Origin: Noviherbaspirillum pedocola
Lineage (GTDB): Bacteria > Pseudomonadota > Gammaproteobacteria > Burkholderiales > Burkholderiaceae_D
Reading direction: 5' to 3'
Length of the DNA: 64,000 nucleotides
Assembly (NCBI RefSeq): GCF_016632335.1
Contig: NZ_JAEPBG010000004.1
Span: 416,857 to 480,856, forward strand
Below are positions 9,334 through 18,806 of the stretch, one piece after another. The position numbers were made by a program, and so were the translations under genes. How positions within the stretch are numbered: position 1 is the first letter of the stretch; each line of letters begins with the position of its first letter. The notes below the pieces were generated by a model that saw only the letters and a list, made by a program, of their open reading frames with translations, made no database searches and was not told the DNA's origin.

Positions 9334-10827
9334 TCAATTATGCTCTAAGGGCAAGACAATCGAAAATCGGCAGCCACAACCAATTCCTTCGCTCTGCACG
9401 GTTATCACTCCGCCGTGAAGTTGCACAAGGTGGCGTGTGAGAGCTAGTCCAATACCCAAACCGCCTTGGGCATGCGCTTTTTGATTCTCCACTTGCTCGA
9501 ACATATTAAAGACGCGCTCCAATGCTGTGGTATCCAGGCCGATTCCGTCATCGATCACGCATATCTCGGCTCGCCCTTCTCGCTGGCTCAGCTCCAATCG
9601 AATGTGGCCGCGCGGCGGCGTGTATTTCGCGGCGTTGTTCAGCAAATTCGACGCCATTTGCGCGATCCGCGTGGAATCGACCATCGCGGTAATCGGACAG
9701 TCGAAGCCCGCCTCTTGGAAGCTTTGTCCACGCGACTCCATGAGAGCACTGCAAGCTTCAATTGCGAGTCGTAACGGGGTGCGCAAATCAATCTGCTCAA
9801 GCCGCAAGCGAATTTCGCCGCGCTCTACGCGTGCTATGTCGAGCAAATCGTCAATCAAATTGACCATGTGAGCAACTTGCCGCTCGGCCAATGCTCGAAG
9901 CCACTCCCGGTCCTTGGGATTGTCGCCGCGCATTTGCAAAGCTTGCAACGCTCCTACCACCGGCCCAAGCGGCCCGCGAAGCTCATGAGCCAAGATGGCC
10001 AAAAACTCGGATTTCTTGCGACTTTCAAGCATGGCTGCGTCGGCACGTTCCTGCTCCAGTTGCTGCGCGCGCTTCCGGTCGGTTACATCCAAAGAAATGC
10101 CCGATAGGGTCGTCGCACGCCCTTGCTCATCAAAAGCGCAATTTCCGCGCACATATACCCAATGAACCGAGCCGTCGGGCCACACCGTGCGGTAATCGAT
10201 TCCGAATTCGCTGTCGCACTCGATCGCTTGGGCCACGACAGCACGCCAGCGCTCAAAGTCATCCGGATGCACCGAAGCCGCCAGATCCTCGTAGGTGAAT
10301 TTCGCACCAGAGGGTCTACCGTAGTTAGATTTGCACTGTTCCGAGCATTTCATCGTCCCAGTTGAAAGGTCGATGTCCCACGTCCCCATCCTCCCGCCTT
10401 CCAGGGCAAGCCGAAGCCGCTGCTGTGCTTGGCGTAGCGCGCCAACGTCTTCAATAATGGTTGAAGTTTGCGGGAGCAATTCGCCTGCATCGTCGAAACT
10501 TGCCTTGCGCTCCTTGACTTTGCGCCACGTACCCGCCGCGTCGCGAAGTCGATAACCGAGCACACCGCCTTTTGCACCTTGAGCCCAGTACGATCGAACG
10601 CAATCGCGATCATCTGGATGGACGACGTCAAGCCACCCAAAGCCGGCCAATTCGCTTTGAGTCTGCCCGGTCAATTTGCTCCATGAGGGCTGTGGACCTT
10701 GAAAGGAGCCATCCAGGCTGCGGGTCCAGCGCGCTACGCCCGCCGCTCCAAGTGTCGACCAAAGTCGCACCTGCATGCTTTCACGATTTTGTGCAGCCAG
10801 AATCCGTGGCTCGACCCCATTCCCCAT
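9334..10827 (-). CDS. PAS-domain sensor histidine kinase
   Basis: A 497-residue soluble kinase. Two PAS domains (residues about 25-135 and 140-255, each with an HPDD motif) are followed by a dimerisation/phosphoacceptor segment FLAILAHELRGPLGP (His near 281). The ATPase domain has an N box (NLLNNAAKYTP), G1 (VIDDGIGL) and G2 (GGLGIGLAL). There is no membrane segment and no receiver domain, so it should sense a cytoplasmic cue and phosphorylate a separate response regulator not seen in the window. The ATG at 10827 follows AAGGGAC. A TTG six codons upstream is weaker. Orphan kinase by context. Confidence 0.9.
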   Translation of the reverse strand: MGNGVEPRILAAQNRESMQVRLWSTLGAAGVARWTRSLDGSFQGPQPSWSKLTGQTQSELAGFGWLDVVHPDDRDCVRSYWAQGAKGGVLGYRLRDAAGTWRKVKERKASFDDAGELLPQTSTIIEDVGALRQAQQRLRLALEGGRMGTWDIDLSTGTMKCSEQCKSNYGRPSGAKFTYEDLAASVHPDDFERWRAVVAQAIECDSEFGIDYRTVWPDGSVHWVYVRGNCAFDEQGRATTLSGISLDVTDRKRAQQLEQERADAAMLESRKKSEFLAILAHELRGPLGPVVGALQALQMRGDNPKDREWLRALAERQVAHMVNLIDDLLDIARVERGEIRLRLEQIDLRTPLRLAIEACSALMESRGQSFQEAGFDCPITAMVDSTRIAQMASNLLNNAAKYTPPRGHIRLELSQREGRAEICVIDDGIGLDTTALERVFNMFEQVENQKAHAQGGLGIGLALTRHLVQLHGGVITVQSEGIGCGCRFSIVLPLEHN

Positions 10828-11196
10828 GTGTTGTCCCTTATACAATGCTTTCGGCCTTAGCCAAAATGTTACTGCAATTATGGCCGAGTTCTACTCACCG
10901 CGAAGAACTGGGATTTGGTAACGTCGTTTGGTCGATGGCGACTAGCCAAGGTTTTCTGGCTTTTCCCATGTCCCGTCAATTTCCTGTAAACGCGTTGTCC
11001 ACTTTTGGCCGGTTGATGTAGGCGAAAAAAGACCGAACCCGACCCCAACCTGCCAGTCAGCACTTTGAACTGCACGTTTGACCCACCTCCCGTCTGAATT
11101 TGGCCTCAGACTTTGGGCAGAACCGGTAAGGCTAAGCGGCAAGCGCTTGAAGGTTATCAGTTGTATTTTTGGCAAATTAACGTGATTGCATCGGAT
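10828..11196. other. Intergenic, no gene recognised
   Basis: About 370 bases between the kinase start and the end of the diguanylate cyclase gene. A 77-codon minus-strand frame exists at 10942-11175 but has only a TTG start and no recognisable family. Confidence 0.4.
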
Positions 11197-12177
11197 CTAG
11201 CTCGGGATTGCTACTTGCCGATTGCGCCCGTTCTGTTTCGCGCCATAGACGGCTTGGTCGGCTCTTTGGAACAGACTGCTTACGGTGTCCGCCGGACCTG
11301 CCCCCGTGAGTCCCGCGGAGAAATTGCAGCGTACTTCCGGCCATTCAGGCAAGGCGACCGTGTTGCCTATTGCATGCCGAAGCCGTTCCACCATTTGCAT
11401 GGCGTCGGGCAGAGACGTCTCAGGCAGAAGGAGTAGAAATTCCTCTCCGCCAATGCGGCCCAACAGATCCGTTTGCCGCAGGTTTCGCTGTGTTTCCGCG
11501 ACAAAATGCTGTAATAAACAGTCACCTACAAGGTGACCATATGTATCGTTAATGTCCTTGAAGTGATCAAGATCGATCACGGCAACGATCAACGGGGTAC
11601 AAGTTGTCTGTGCATTTTTTAGCATCTCATCGAGGCGCGAGAAGATAAAGCGCCGGTTATACCCACCAGTGAGCGGATCGATCTGAGATGCATGTATAGC
11701 GGAATCCCTAGCTCTCTCAAGTAAGCGTTCGTTGAGCTTGAGTCGGGTGATATCAGATGCAACAAGCAACAACCATCCCTCTGGTGACATCGACTCGGTT
11801 ATCCGAAGCCAGCGGCCATCCGCGAGATCAATCTCAAAGGCTCGGTCTCTTGCACATCGGCGGCGTGTCGAAATATCGGCGAACCACGCGTCAATGTCGT
11901 CGCTTTCAATCACCGCCCCTTTGCCTGTGGAATAGCAATTTCGCAGCATTTCCTCCCAAGTGGGATACGTGTCGGAAGCAAGTGCATACGCATCGCGAAA
12001 GGCAGGGTTAGCAAACTGGAGTCGGTCATCCGGGTCGTAAAGCGCGACCGCAAGCTCACTTCCTGCTAGGCAGGTAAGCAGCATGTTAATCAGCTTTTCG
12101 CGCACATCTTGCGGTAGTGTGCTTGATAGGTGCGAAAGAGTTCCGTCTGCGGGATTCGATGGAAAGATATTCAGCAA
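11197..12177 (-). CDS. PAS-GGDEF diguanylate cyclase
   Basis: A 326-residue soluble protein with an N-terminal PAS-like sensor (residues about 30-145) and a GGDEF domain (about 165-320). The active-site loop is GGEEF (243-247). An inhibitory RxxD site (RQTD, 234-237) lies five residues upstream, so it should make c-di-GMP under product feedback. Other conserved elements are DPLTGGYNRR and DLDHFKDINDTYGH. The likely start is a TTG preceded by AGGGA. It is close to, but not obviously co-transcribed with, the PAS kinase, and its product would be opposed by the EAL protein encoded at 7006. Confidence 0.9.
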   Translation of the reverse strand: MLNIFPSNPADGTLSHLSSTLPQDVREKLINMLLTCLAGSELAVALYDPDDRLQFANPAFRDAYALASDTYPTWEEMLRNCYSTGKGAVIESDDIDAWFADISTRRRCARDRAFEIDLADGRWLRITESMSPEGWLLLVASDITRLKLNERLLERARDSAIHASQIDPLTGGYNRRFIFSRLDEMLKNAQTTCTPLIVAVIDLDHFKDINDTYGHLVGDCLLQHFVAETQRNLRQTDLLGRIGGEEFLLLLPETSLPDAMQMVERLRHAIGNTVALPEWPEVRCNFSAGLTGAGPADTVSSLFQRADQAVYGAKQNGRNRQVAIPS

Positions 12178-12914
12178 TTGATTTTCCCTGCGGGGATAGG
12201 ACTATAGAACGCAAACGGCTCGCCGTACGGGTAAGGCCACTTTACTCCTGGCTTGAAAGTTTGATTCTTCCATCCAGATAAAGTTACATCAAGGATACAG
12301 ACCAGTACCAGCGTGCAAGTCACCGCTCTAATTGTTTGATTTTTTGCAAAGATTTCAATTTGTGAACCTTGCAAGCAATGAGTTGGTCGACTCTCTACGC
12401 TATGGGTGTATGTGGAGGTGCCGTAGTCCTAATCAACGGATAGAAAGAGTGTCTTCTCTACGGGAAAGAGGGTCAAAAACGAATCCCCGGCCCAGCACAG
12501 AGGGGCCTTTTGTTGGACAGAAACACCTGTTTCCGAAAGATGCCGACGTCAGCAATGGCTAATTGCACCAGTAGATGCGACATTCGATAACGCTAAACCC
12601 ATTGGCAATAGCCACTACTGCTTCCGCACGCCTCAGTGGTCGACAGCACTTCCTCCTGCTGCATTGAGAAACAACATATTTTTACGACAGACTTCCATGA
12701 TGTATGTCAATTTATTTCTTAGTTGAAATAAATTCAACGCTATTTTTGATTGGTTGTGAGATGCTTCTCGGCAATTTTCCTTGTGGAGAGGGTTCGTCCT
12801 CTCCGTTGAAGCCAGTGCGCGTTCGCCGCGTTAGCAAAGACTGCGGTATTGCTCTACCGAGCTACTGCCGCCCTCTCTCCTCCATTAACACAATCAATAG
12901 CACACGAGACTGCC
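12178..12914. other. Gene-poor region between diguanylate cyclase and chemoreceptor
   Basis: About 740 bases. Short frames on the plus strand lack good starts. It must contain the divergent promoters for the cyclase (minus) and chemoreceptor (plus). A possible terminator-like GC patch followed by TTTT near 12500 is not convincing. Confidence 0.4.
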
Positions 12915-14624
12915 TTGAAGCTCACCTTTCGCACCAAGCTCTTTCTTCCCTTGATCATCAGCTGGGTCTGCCTTTTTACCGTCATGACAGTCAATGTCGT
13001 GCGTGATCGCTCGCTGCGCCTCGATGAACGCATGGCGCAGTTGCACAATGCCGGCGACATGGCGCTGTCTATTACCAAGGAATACGCTGAGCTTGCCTCA
13101 AAGGGCACAATGGCCGAGGACGAAGCGAAGAAGCAGGCACTACAACGGATCAAGAGCCTACGTTATGGCCAGTCTGGCTACTTCACCGTGCTGAGTGAAA
13201 AGGCAGTGTTGATGCACCCGTTCAAACCCGAATTGGTTGGAACCGACCCCGCCGCTTTCAAGGATCCGGACGGCACGCTGGTCTATGTGGATGCCATCAA
13301 GGCAGTGAAGGGCAACGGCGACGGCTTCACCAAATACTTGTGGGCCAAGCCGGGCGAGAACAAACCCGTACCGAAGCTGGCCTATGACAATGGATACAAG
13401 CCTTGGGACTGGATTTTCATGACCGGCTTGTACATTGACGACGTTGATGCTGCCTTTTATAAGGACCTGATAGTATCCGGTGCCCTGCTTGCGGCAATCA
13501 TCGTTGCCCTGACGGCGATCGTACTGCTTATCGTCCGCGGCATCGAACGCTCCATCGGCGGCGAACCGGCGCAAGCGACTGAACTTGCCCACCGCATTGC
13601 CGGCGGCGACCTCGAAACTGCAATCCATATTCGGGCTGGCGATCGTTCGAGCCTGATGTTTGCCATGAAGACGATGCGCGATGGTTTGATTGACATCGTC
13701 AGCCAAGTCCGCACGGGAACCGATACGATTGCTACGGCTTCCAGCCAGATCGCGGCTGGCAACCAGGACCTGTCATCCCGTACTGAACAGCAGGCCAGCT
13801 CCCTGGAAGAGACCGCTGCTTCCATGGAAGAACTCACTTCGACCGTCACACAAAGCGCGGACAATGCCCGCCAAGCCAACCAGCTTGCCATTTCCGCTTC
13901 GAAGATTGCCAGCCAAGGCGGTAGAGTGGTCAGCGAGGTGGTCGATACGATGGCTGCCATCAATGAGTCGTCCAAGCGCATTGTCGACATCATCGGCGTC
14001 ATTGACGGCATCGCGTTCCAGACAAACATCCTCGCATTGAACGCCGCGGTCGAGGCCGCACGCGCCGGAGAGCAGGGTCGCGGCTTCGCGGTTGTCGCGA
14101 CCGAAGTGCGTAGTCTTGCGCAGCGCTCGGCGGCAGCGGCCAAGGAAATCAAGGCGCTGATTGACGACTCGGTGAGCAAGGTCGATACCGGCGCTTCGCT
14201 CGTCACCAAGGCCGGCACGACGATGAATGAGATCGTCAGCAGCGTGCAGCGTGTAACCAACATCATGGGCGAAATCTTGGCGGCCTCCCAGGAGCAAACG
14301 GCCGGCATCAGCGAGATCAATACCGCTGTGTCCCAGATGGACCAGGTCACCCAGCAGAACGCGGCCTTGGTGGAGCAAGCAGCCGCAGCTTCCGAATCGA
14401 TGCAGCATCAGGCAGCGCAGCTCGCACAGGTAGTCAGTATCTTCAGGGTAGGCACGGCCTCGGCCTCTTCTGCGCCGGTTGCCCAGGCCCAGCGGTCGCA
14501 GGGTCATGTTCTGGCGCGGAAAGATGCAGGCAGCCGAAATGCCATCGTTGCGCCCCAATCGCGCGCCATACGGTGGGAACAGATTCCCGCCTCGAAACCG
14601 GCCGAGGAATGGCGGGAGTTTTGA
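12915..14624 (+). CDS. Methyl-accepting chemotaxis protein with Cache-type sensor
   Basis: A 569-residue transmembrane receptor. It has an N-terminal membrane helix (residues about 7-27), a periplasmic sCache-like domain (about 30-190, motifs [21 protein letters not shown] and [20 protein letters not shown]), a second helix (about 192-215), HAMP, then the signalling domain with the near-invariant hairpin tip ([31 protein letters not shown] split over about residues 368-400). It should modulate CheA through CheW. The TTG at 12915 is chosen because it directly precedes the positively charged start of the first helix. A TTG at 12849 would add 22 residues. No che genes are nearby, so it is an orphan receptor. 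Confidence 0.92.
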   Translation: MKLTFRTKLFLPLIISWVCLFTVMTVNVVRDRSLRLDERMAQLHNAGDMALSITKEYAELASKGTMAEDEAKKQALQRIKSLRYGQSGYFTVLSEKAVLMHPFKPELVGTDPAAFKDPDGTLVYVDAIKAVKGNGDGFTKYLWAKPGENKPVPKLAYDNGYKPWDWIFMTGLYIDDVDAAFYKDLIVSGALLAAIIVALTAIVLLIVRGIERSIGGEPAQATELAHRIAGGDLETAIHIRAGDRSSLMFAMKTMRDGLIDIVSQVRTGTDTIATASSQIAAGNQDLSSRTEQQASSLEETAASMEELTSTVTQSADNARQANQLAISASKIASQGGRVVSEVVDTMAAINESSKRIVDIIGVIDGIAFQTNILALNAAVEAARAGEQGRGFAVVATEVRSLAQRSAAAAKEIKALIDDSVSKVDTGASLVTKAGTTMNEIVSSVQRVTNIMGEILAASQEQTAGISEINTAVSQMDQVTQQNAALVEQAAAASESMQHQAAQLAQVVSIFRVGTASASSAPVAQAQRSQGHVLARKDAGSRNAIVAPQSRAIRWEQIPASKPAEEWREF

Positions 14625-15322
14625 CGCTTCAGCAGCCCGCCATTTAGGAAATACATCACGAAAGTTTAAACGGGAATTGTTTCGGGTCACTGCGCGTTAT
14701 AGTCTTTATTTCTCCTCCATCGCAAGGATGAAGACACCCACTTCCCATGAGCGGTTTTTTCGCCTTTTCTTTGACCTTTGAATTGAGTAACGGGAGGCGA
14801 AGCGGCCGGTTCTCGCGACAATAAAACCGAGAAATACGACCGACTGCCATCGTCAGGCGGTATTCAGCGTAAATCTGCTGTACAGATGAAAGGGAGACTT
14901 TGAGTCAATCAAGTCTAAAGGCCGCTCTTGGCCGAGGCTGTGTAAAAACAAAAAAGCCTACGAATTTGTGTAAGGTCAGCATAGCGGCCCGGTTGCGGAG
15001 GGGCACATTCTCGCACTATTGAGGCCAAGCTGCATGGACCGTGCGGAGCGTTCGCGTTTTTACACAGCCTCGGCCGAAACTACGTCACTCTTCAAAGCCG
15101 TTTCAACCCAGTGTCAACAATCGAGCATTGATCAGGTTCGCCAGCCAACGTAGCTAGTGGCGCAACTCCTATTTATCGACGAGACATTTTTGAAAATGCG
15201 CTCGAACTCAAGTATCCCAGTTTCATCGTGACTAAATGACGCTACGCCCATGATCGAACTTTGCCAGCGCCCGAAGCTCATTCGGTTGCGTTCGAAAACA
15301 GCCGGATTATTCTGCGCTCACT
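14625..15322. other. Intergenic region containing a MITE-like element
   Basis: About 700 bases between the chemoreceptor and the IS630 copy. Apart from the 146-bp inverted-repeat element described separately, no gene or clear structure was seen. Confidence 0.5.
14930..15075. mobile_element. MITE-like element, 146 bp with 20-bp perfect terminal inverted repeats
   Basis: GGCCGAGGCTGTGTAAAAAC at 14930-14949 is repeated exactly in reverse complement at 15056-15075. The interior is non-coding. Short length, perfect terminal repeats and no transposase fit a miniature inverted-repeat element mobilised in trans. The GGCTGTGTAAAAAC core resembles ends of full-size insertion sequences. I could not identify a clear target duplication. 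A partial copy of the end sits near 6301. Confidence 0.65.
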
Positions 15323-16491
15323 TATACTAATCGCGAGTCATAACGATCCGGGGTGGAACGACAGGTGCGCTCAGCTGCGCGTGCACAAAGGGCAAATGGC
15401 ACCGGGGGTCTAGGTCAAGGCGTTCCAGGCCGCACAGCAGGTGCCCACAATCTCCTCATAGTTGTCGTAACACCGATTCGCCAGACTGCAATCGCGCAGT
15501 TGCTGCCAGACCTGTTCGGCCGGATTCAATTCGGGTGATCCTGACGGCAGCAGCAATAACGACACATTGGGAAACCGCGGGAGCCTTGCAGTGGTATGCC
15601 ATTCCGCCTGATCGAATACCACCAGCGCATGGTGGCCAGGCGGAATGGCGAGCCTGATCTCTTCGAGATGCAGGGCCATCCTGTTGGTATTGGCATACGG
15701 CAGTACCAACCCCACTGCAGCATCGTTTGCTGAGCACACCGCCCGGAGATATACGCCGACTCCGATTACTGCTGGCGCACGATGCGCGGGCGGCTACCCT
15801 TACGCGCCCCAATCCGGGTTTGGGCGCCGCGCTGGCCAATGCGCATTTCATCCTGAAACCAGATATCGACGTGCTCGAGTGGCACCTCAGGCAGCAGGAC
15901 CACCTGAGCTTCCTTGCGCAAAATTTTTTGAATGCCGCCTGCCTAGCCGCATTGGCATGCGGGCTCACCGAGCGGGCGGTGATCCACGCTATGTCGAACC
16001 GTTTGAGCAAGTCGTGCACGCCGTTGAGGCGATAGACCACTCCGAACTGCTCGGCGAGAAACTGAGGAATATCCTCGCCCTGCACGCGTCCGCCGTCGCG
16101 CTGCTGCTGCAGTTGCTCCACGGCTTGGCGAAACGTTTCTCCCTGGGACCGGGGCAAGCGCTGGGTACTCCAGGTGTGCGGCACGCCCTTCAGGCGCTGC
16201 ACACCTTCAGCATTGAACCAGCTCAGCCAGCGCATCACTGTATGGCGCGTGACCCGCAAGGCCGCTGCGACTTCGGTGATGGTCTTGCCGTCCTTGATGT
16301 GTGCCAGACCCATGTAGCGCAAGCGATTGGGCCCGCTAGGTTCCTGCCGTGCCAGAAAATCGAAGTTACGCCTCCGCAGCTTCTGCAACGTCTCCTCAGG
16401 CAACATGGCAGTCTCCTGGGCTCAATGCTGTTTGCCTGTGACCCCGTGCTCAACACTCGGTTCGTTTAACCTCGGGATTGGTATTAGTCTA
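15323..16491 (-). mobile_element. IS630-family insertion sequence, degenerate
   Basis: The boundaries are estimated from imperfect inverted ends (ACTAAT... near 15327 and ...ATTAGT near 16482) with TA at the outer edges, as expected for IS630/Tc1-type elements that target TA. The element holds one broken transposase gene. Exact ends are uncertain by several bases. Confidence 0.5.
15410..16406 (-). pseudogene. IS630-family transposase, frameshifted
   Basis: The N-terminal half is intact and shows paired helix-turn-helix regions (KTITEVAAALRVTRHTVMRWL; later a winged helix ending DLLKRFD). The DDE part continues in other frames: WFQDEMRIGQRG carries the first Asp. Further on come DQAEWHTT (second Asp) and LPSGSPELNPAEQVWQQLRD (Glu). 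The frame is lost once near an A6 tract (minus strand, about 15924-15929), then meets a TAA and shifts again near 15745. With at least two frameshifts and a stop it is inactive. Programmed frameshifting alone would not rescue it. Confidence 0.8.
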
Positions 16492-16555
16492 TGCGAGCTT
16501 GGATGTGCCCGTTTGCTCAGGGAGTCCTGCCGCGCAGGCCGCTCTACATCATGCA

Positions 16556-16849
16556 CTAGTGCTTTGTTGGCTTTGTTACAGCCGCTGCATATATAGGGCG
16601 AATGTAATCAGCTTCGGCAATCTCGGCAAACAAGGCAACAGCGGATCGGACCGAGGCGACGCGGTCTTCGTCATTCGGAAAGTAGCGTGTGGCGGCCTCT
16701 ATCAGTGTTAGGGCAGCATGGATGGCATAGTCAATCTCTCGCAAACGCGTGTTCTGTTGTCCTTCATGGGCCTCCACGATGCGATGGATGTTCACCACAA
16801 TCTCAAGCAACACATCGTTGTCGAGATCCACAGCCTTTTTACGCGACAT
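16556..16849 (-). CDS. Hypothetical small acidic protein
   Basis: A 97-residue, mostly helical, soluble protein beginning MSRKKAVDLDNDVLLEIV, with a GGGAAG ribosome site before the ATG. It has no cysteines, signal peptide or membrane segment. The composition (many Ala, Glu, Ile) suggests a compact helical bundle. I recognise no family. It lies just beyond the IS630 copy and reads toward it. Confidence 0.6.
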   Translation of the reverse strand: MSRKKAVDLDNDVLLEIVVNIHRIVEAHEGQQNTRLREIDYAIHAALTLIEAATRYFPNDEDRVASVRSAVALFAEIAEADYIRPIYAAAVTKPTKH

Positions 16850-17128
16850 TTTTGCTTCCCTATGTTTTCCGCTAGAAAGCCGTCGCTAGCCATTGTTCAA
16901 CATTGGCAAGTCGTTAATGATTCGCCATAGAACTTGCAAAGACGATTCGCCGGGAGCCCTCATTACAGTATTCGATCTTACATCTACCGACTCGGGTAGC
17001 TGCCAGCCATTTTCGTTGAGCCGTATCAAGTGGCCGACTGTCAGCAGTAATCAAGTCTCATTTGAGATATGTGAAAAGTAATCTCAGTAGCTTCCAACAA
17101 AATGGATTCGAATCAATGGAGGTTCGCT

Positions 17129-17359
17129 ATGGCGACAAGCCTTGAATACAAAGGCTACGTAGTGTCCGCAGAAGCTGAAGAGTGGGCAGACGAGGTATGG
17201 GCCGGAAGCTACGTCGTTACAGTTCAAAATACAGGCAAGATGATTCGTGAAATGCCCGACGCCGTGATCGGACAGACGTTTGCCAGTGCTTGCGATAACG
17301 CTCTTGATCGTGGGCGACGGTATATTGACCGGGTAATTTTCAAAGAGGCGAACGACTGA
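17129..17359 (+). CDS. Small protein, paralog 1 of a tandem family
   Basis: A 76-residue protein. The start at 17129 follows GGAGG. An upstream in-frame ATG at 17102 has no ribosome site. Core pattern: LEYKGYVVSAEAEEW near the N-terminus, W-A-G-S-Y in the middle, N-T-G-K, and a C-terminal helix ACDNALDRGRRYIDRVI. The same skeleton occurs in the next two genes. Similar Y-x-G-Y proteins with a C-terminal A-x-x-x-G-x-x-[YFW]-[IV]-D helix (DUF6566-like) are frequent in Burkholderiales and have no known function. Confidence 0.65.
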   Translation: MATSLEYKGYVVSAEAEEWADEVWAGSYVVTVQNTGKMIREMPDAVIGQTFASACDNALDRGRRYIDRVIFKEAND

Positions 17360-17536
17360 GTACAACGCAAATACTCGGGGGATGAGCCGTCCTCAATTGT
17401 TTTAAAACAGTATTTGGTAAATCCATATTTTTCCTGCTTGGGAGTAGGCAGAGAACCTATTTTCGATTGATGGCCCGCTTGTTTGAAAATTTGGGAGCAT
17501 TGGCTAAATTATAACGGTCAAGCGCGGGAGCCAAAG

Positions 17537-17770
17537 ATGCATAAGATCATCGACTATCGGGGATACTTCATAGCAGTCTCTGCTTGCCTTGCTGATGGGG
17601 ACGGCTGGCTTGGGCGATACACGATCACGGATAAAGCAACTGGCGAACACGTGCATGAAGTGCATCGCGCCGCGCAACGGAGGAGCTTCGAGAGTGCGTG
17701 CAATGCGGCCTTTATTCTTGCTGCAGACTATGTTGACGATAAGCTTCCCTCAAGCTCCACCGTGAGGTGA
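17537..17770 (+). CDS. Small protein, paralog 2 of a tandem family
   Basis: A 77-residue protein with a GGGAG site upstream of the ATG at 17537. It shares the family skeleton with its neighbours: IDYRGYFIAVSA at the start, W-L-G-R-Y-T-I, A-T-G-E, and a final helix with SACNAAFILAADYVDDKLP. It is separated by about 180 bases from paralog 1 and 100 from paralog 3, so each may have its own promoter. Function unknown. Confidence 0.65.
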   Translation: MHKIIDYRGYFIAVSACLADGDGWLGRYTITDKATGEHVHEVHRAAQRRSFESACNAAFILAADYVDDKLPSSSTVR

Positions 17771-17872
17771 CCGCAAGGCCCACCTAGTCAGCAAACTTTT
17801 GGATTCGGGAAGTTTGTGAAAATGAGGTAGACTCGAGCATTGATTAAATTTTTGGCAGTCGCGATTGAGGCG

Positions 17873-18133
17873 ATGGATGATCGAATTGAGTACAATGGCT
17901 ATGTAATTGCAGGCTACGCCGAACGATGGGAACCTGGTGGTTACGTTGGAAGCTATTCGATTAAAGCGAAGTCGACTGGAGAGATCATTCGAATCAGTAG
18001 ATTCGTAGCTTTCCACGACCTTCCAAATGAGGCCTGGGGTGCGGCAATCGTCATCGGTAAGGAATTTGTGGACAAGGTTTTGCCTGCCCTGATGGGAAAG
18101 TCCGCTGATATGGGCGGGGGCCGCCAATCCTAA
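17873..18133 (+). CDS. Small protein, paralog 3 of a tandem family
   Basis: An 86-residue protein. The ATG at 17873 is closely preceded by GAGG. An in-frame start 11 codons upstream is possible. Family pattern: IEYNGYVIAGYAERW, Y-V-G-S-Y-S-I, S-T-G-E-I-I-R, then a helix ending G-K-E-F-V-D-K-V-L-P. A Gly-rich tail (GGGRQS) is extra. The three genes probably arose by tandem duplication. Confidence 0.65.
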   Translation: MDDRIEYNGYVIAGYAERWEPGGYVGSYSIKAKSTGEIIRISRFVAFHDLPNEAWGAAIVIGKEFVDKVLPALMGKSADMGGGRQS

Positions 18134-18305
18134 TTCCTTAAGCCCCGCAGGCCAACCAGCAGAAGTATTCCGCTGGCGTGCAGCCTTTCTCCCAGATCAC
18201 GATATCTCAGTTACGAAAAGGGTGGACGAAGGCGCCGCGCGCCGGAGGCGCAAAGATCGAGGAAGTTCATACTAGATTCTCCCTACGATAAAAGGGGAGC
18301 GGACA

Positions 18306-18560
18306 ATGGGCGACCAGCCTGAGAATCCATATACAGCTCGTACTGAGCGCACCGCTGATTATAAGTACCGGGCGGTCGTAGAGTTCACATATCAAGCGGA
18401 TATCAGCGATCAAGGCAGAAGGGTAGCGGTGCATGTACTCGCTGGCGTCTTCCTCACAGATGAAGAGGCTCTCGCTGAGGCCATACCCAAGTCGGTACGC
18501 GCAGAATCGACCCAGAGCAGCCGGTCAGCCGGACATGTCGATAGTCGGGTTTTGCTATAA
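18306..18560 (+). CDS. Hypothetical small protein
   Basis: An 84-residue protein beginning MGDQPENPYTARTERTADYKYRA (first part), with a strong AAGGGGAG site. It has one or two predicted beta strands and a short helix with DEEALAEAIPK. It is not clearly a member of the preceding tandem family although it sits right after it. No function is recognisable. A hairpin followed by T residues lies 150 bases downstream. Confidence 0.5.
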   Translation: MGDQPENPYTARTERTADYKYRAVVEFTYQADISDQGRRVAVHVLAGVFLTDEEALAEAIPKSVRAESTQSSRSAGHVDSRVLL

Positions 18561-18712
18561 AGCCGACAAGCCTACATGGTCCGGCTGCTCGCGCACGACC
18601 AGAAGGGCGAGCTGAACCCGGCCTACCACGCCACGCACTGTCATACGAACAGTATGCTCTGCTCACCATGAACTAAGCCGTTCGCTTAAGGCATCATTGA
18701 TTGTCAACCAGC

Positions 18713-18758
18713 GTCTCGCCGATCTCTCGAAGTATCTCGATCGGGCGGCGAGACTTTT
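18713..18758. terminator. Rho-independent terminator-like hairpin
   Basis: A stem of GTCTCGCCG (18713-18721) pairs with CGGCGAGAC (18746-18754), extended inward by GATC/CGATC-type pairing, and is followed by TTTT. It lies between the plus-strand small gene (ending 18560) and the 3' end of the minus-strand lipoprotein gene (18807). It could serve transcripts from the left. Confidence 0.6.
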
Positions 18759-18806
18759 AACCATTGATTGAATTGGCTGAGCATACAAAAGCCTCAGCCG
18801 TGCAGG

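Noticed and set aside
15410..16406. Programmed frameshifting for IS630 expression at the A6 tract
   Set aside because: A further stop codon and a second frameshift downstream make a functional product unlikely.
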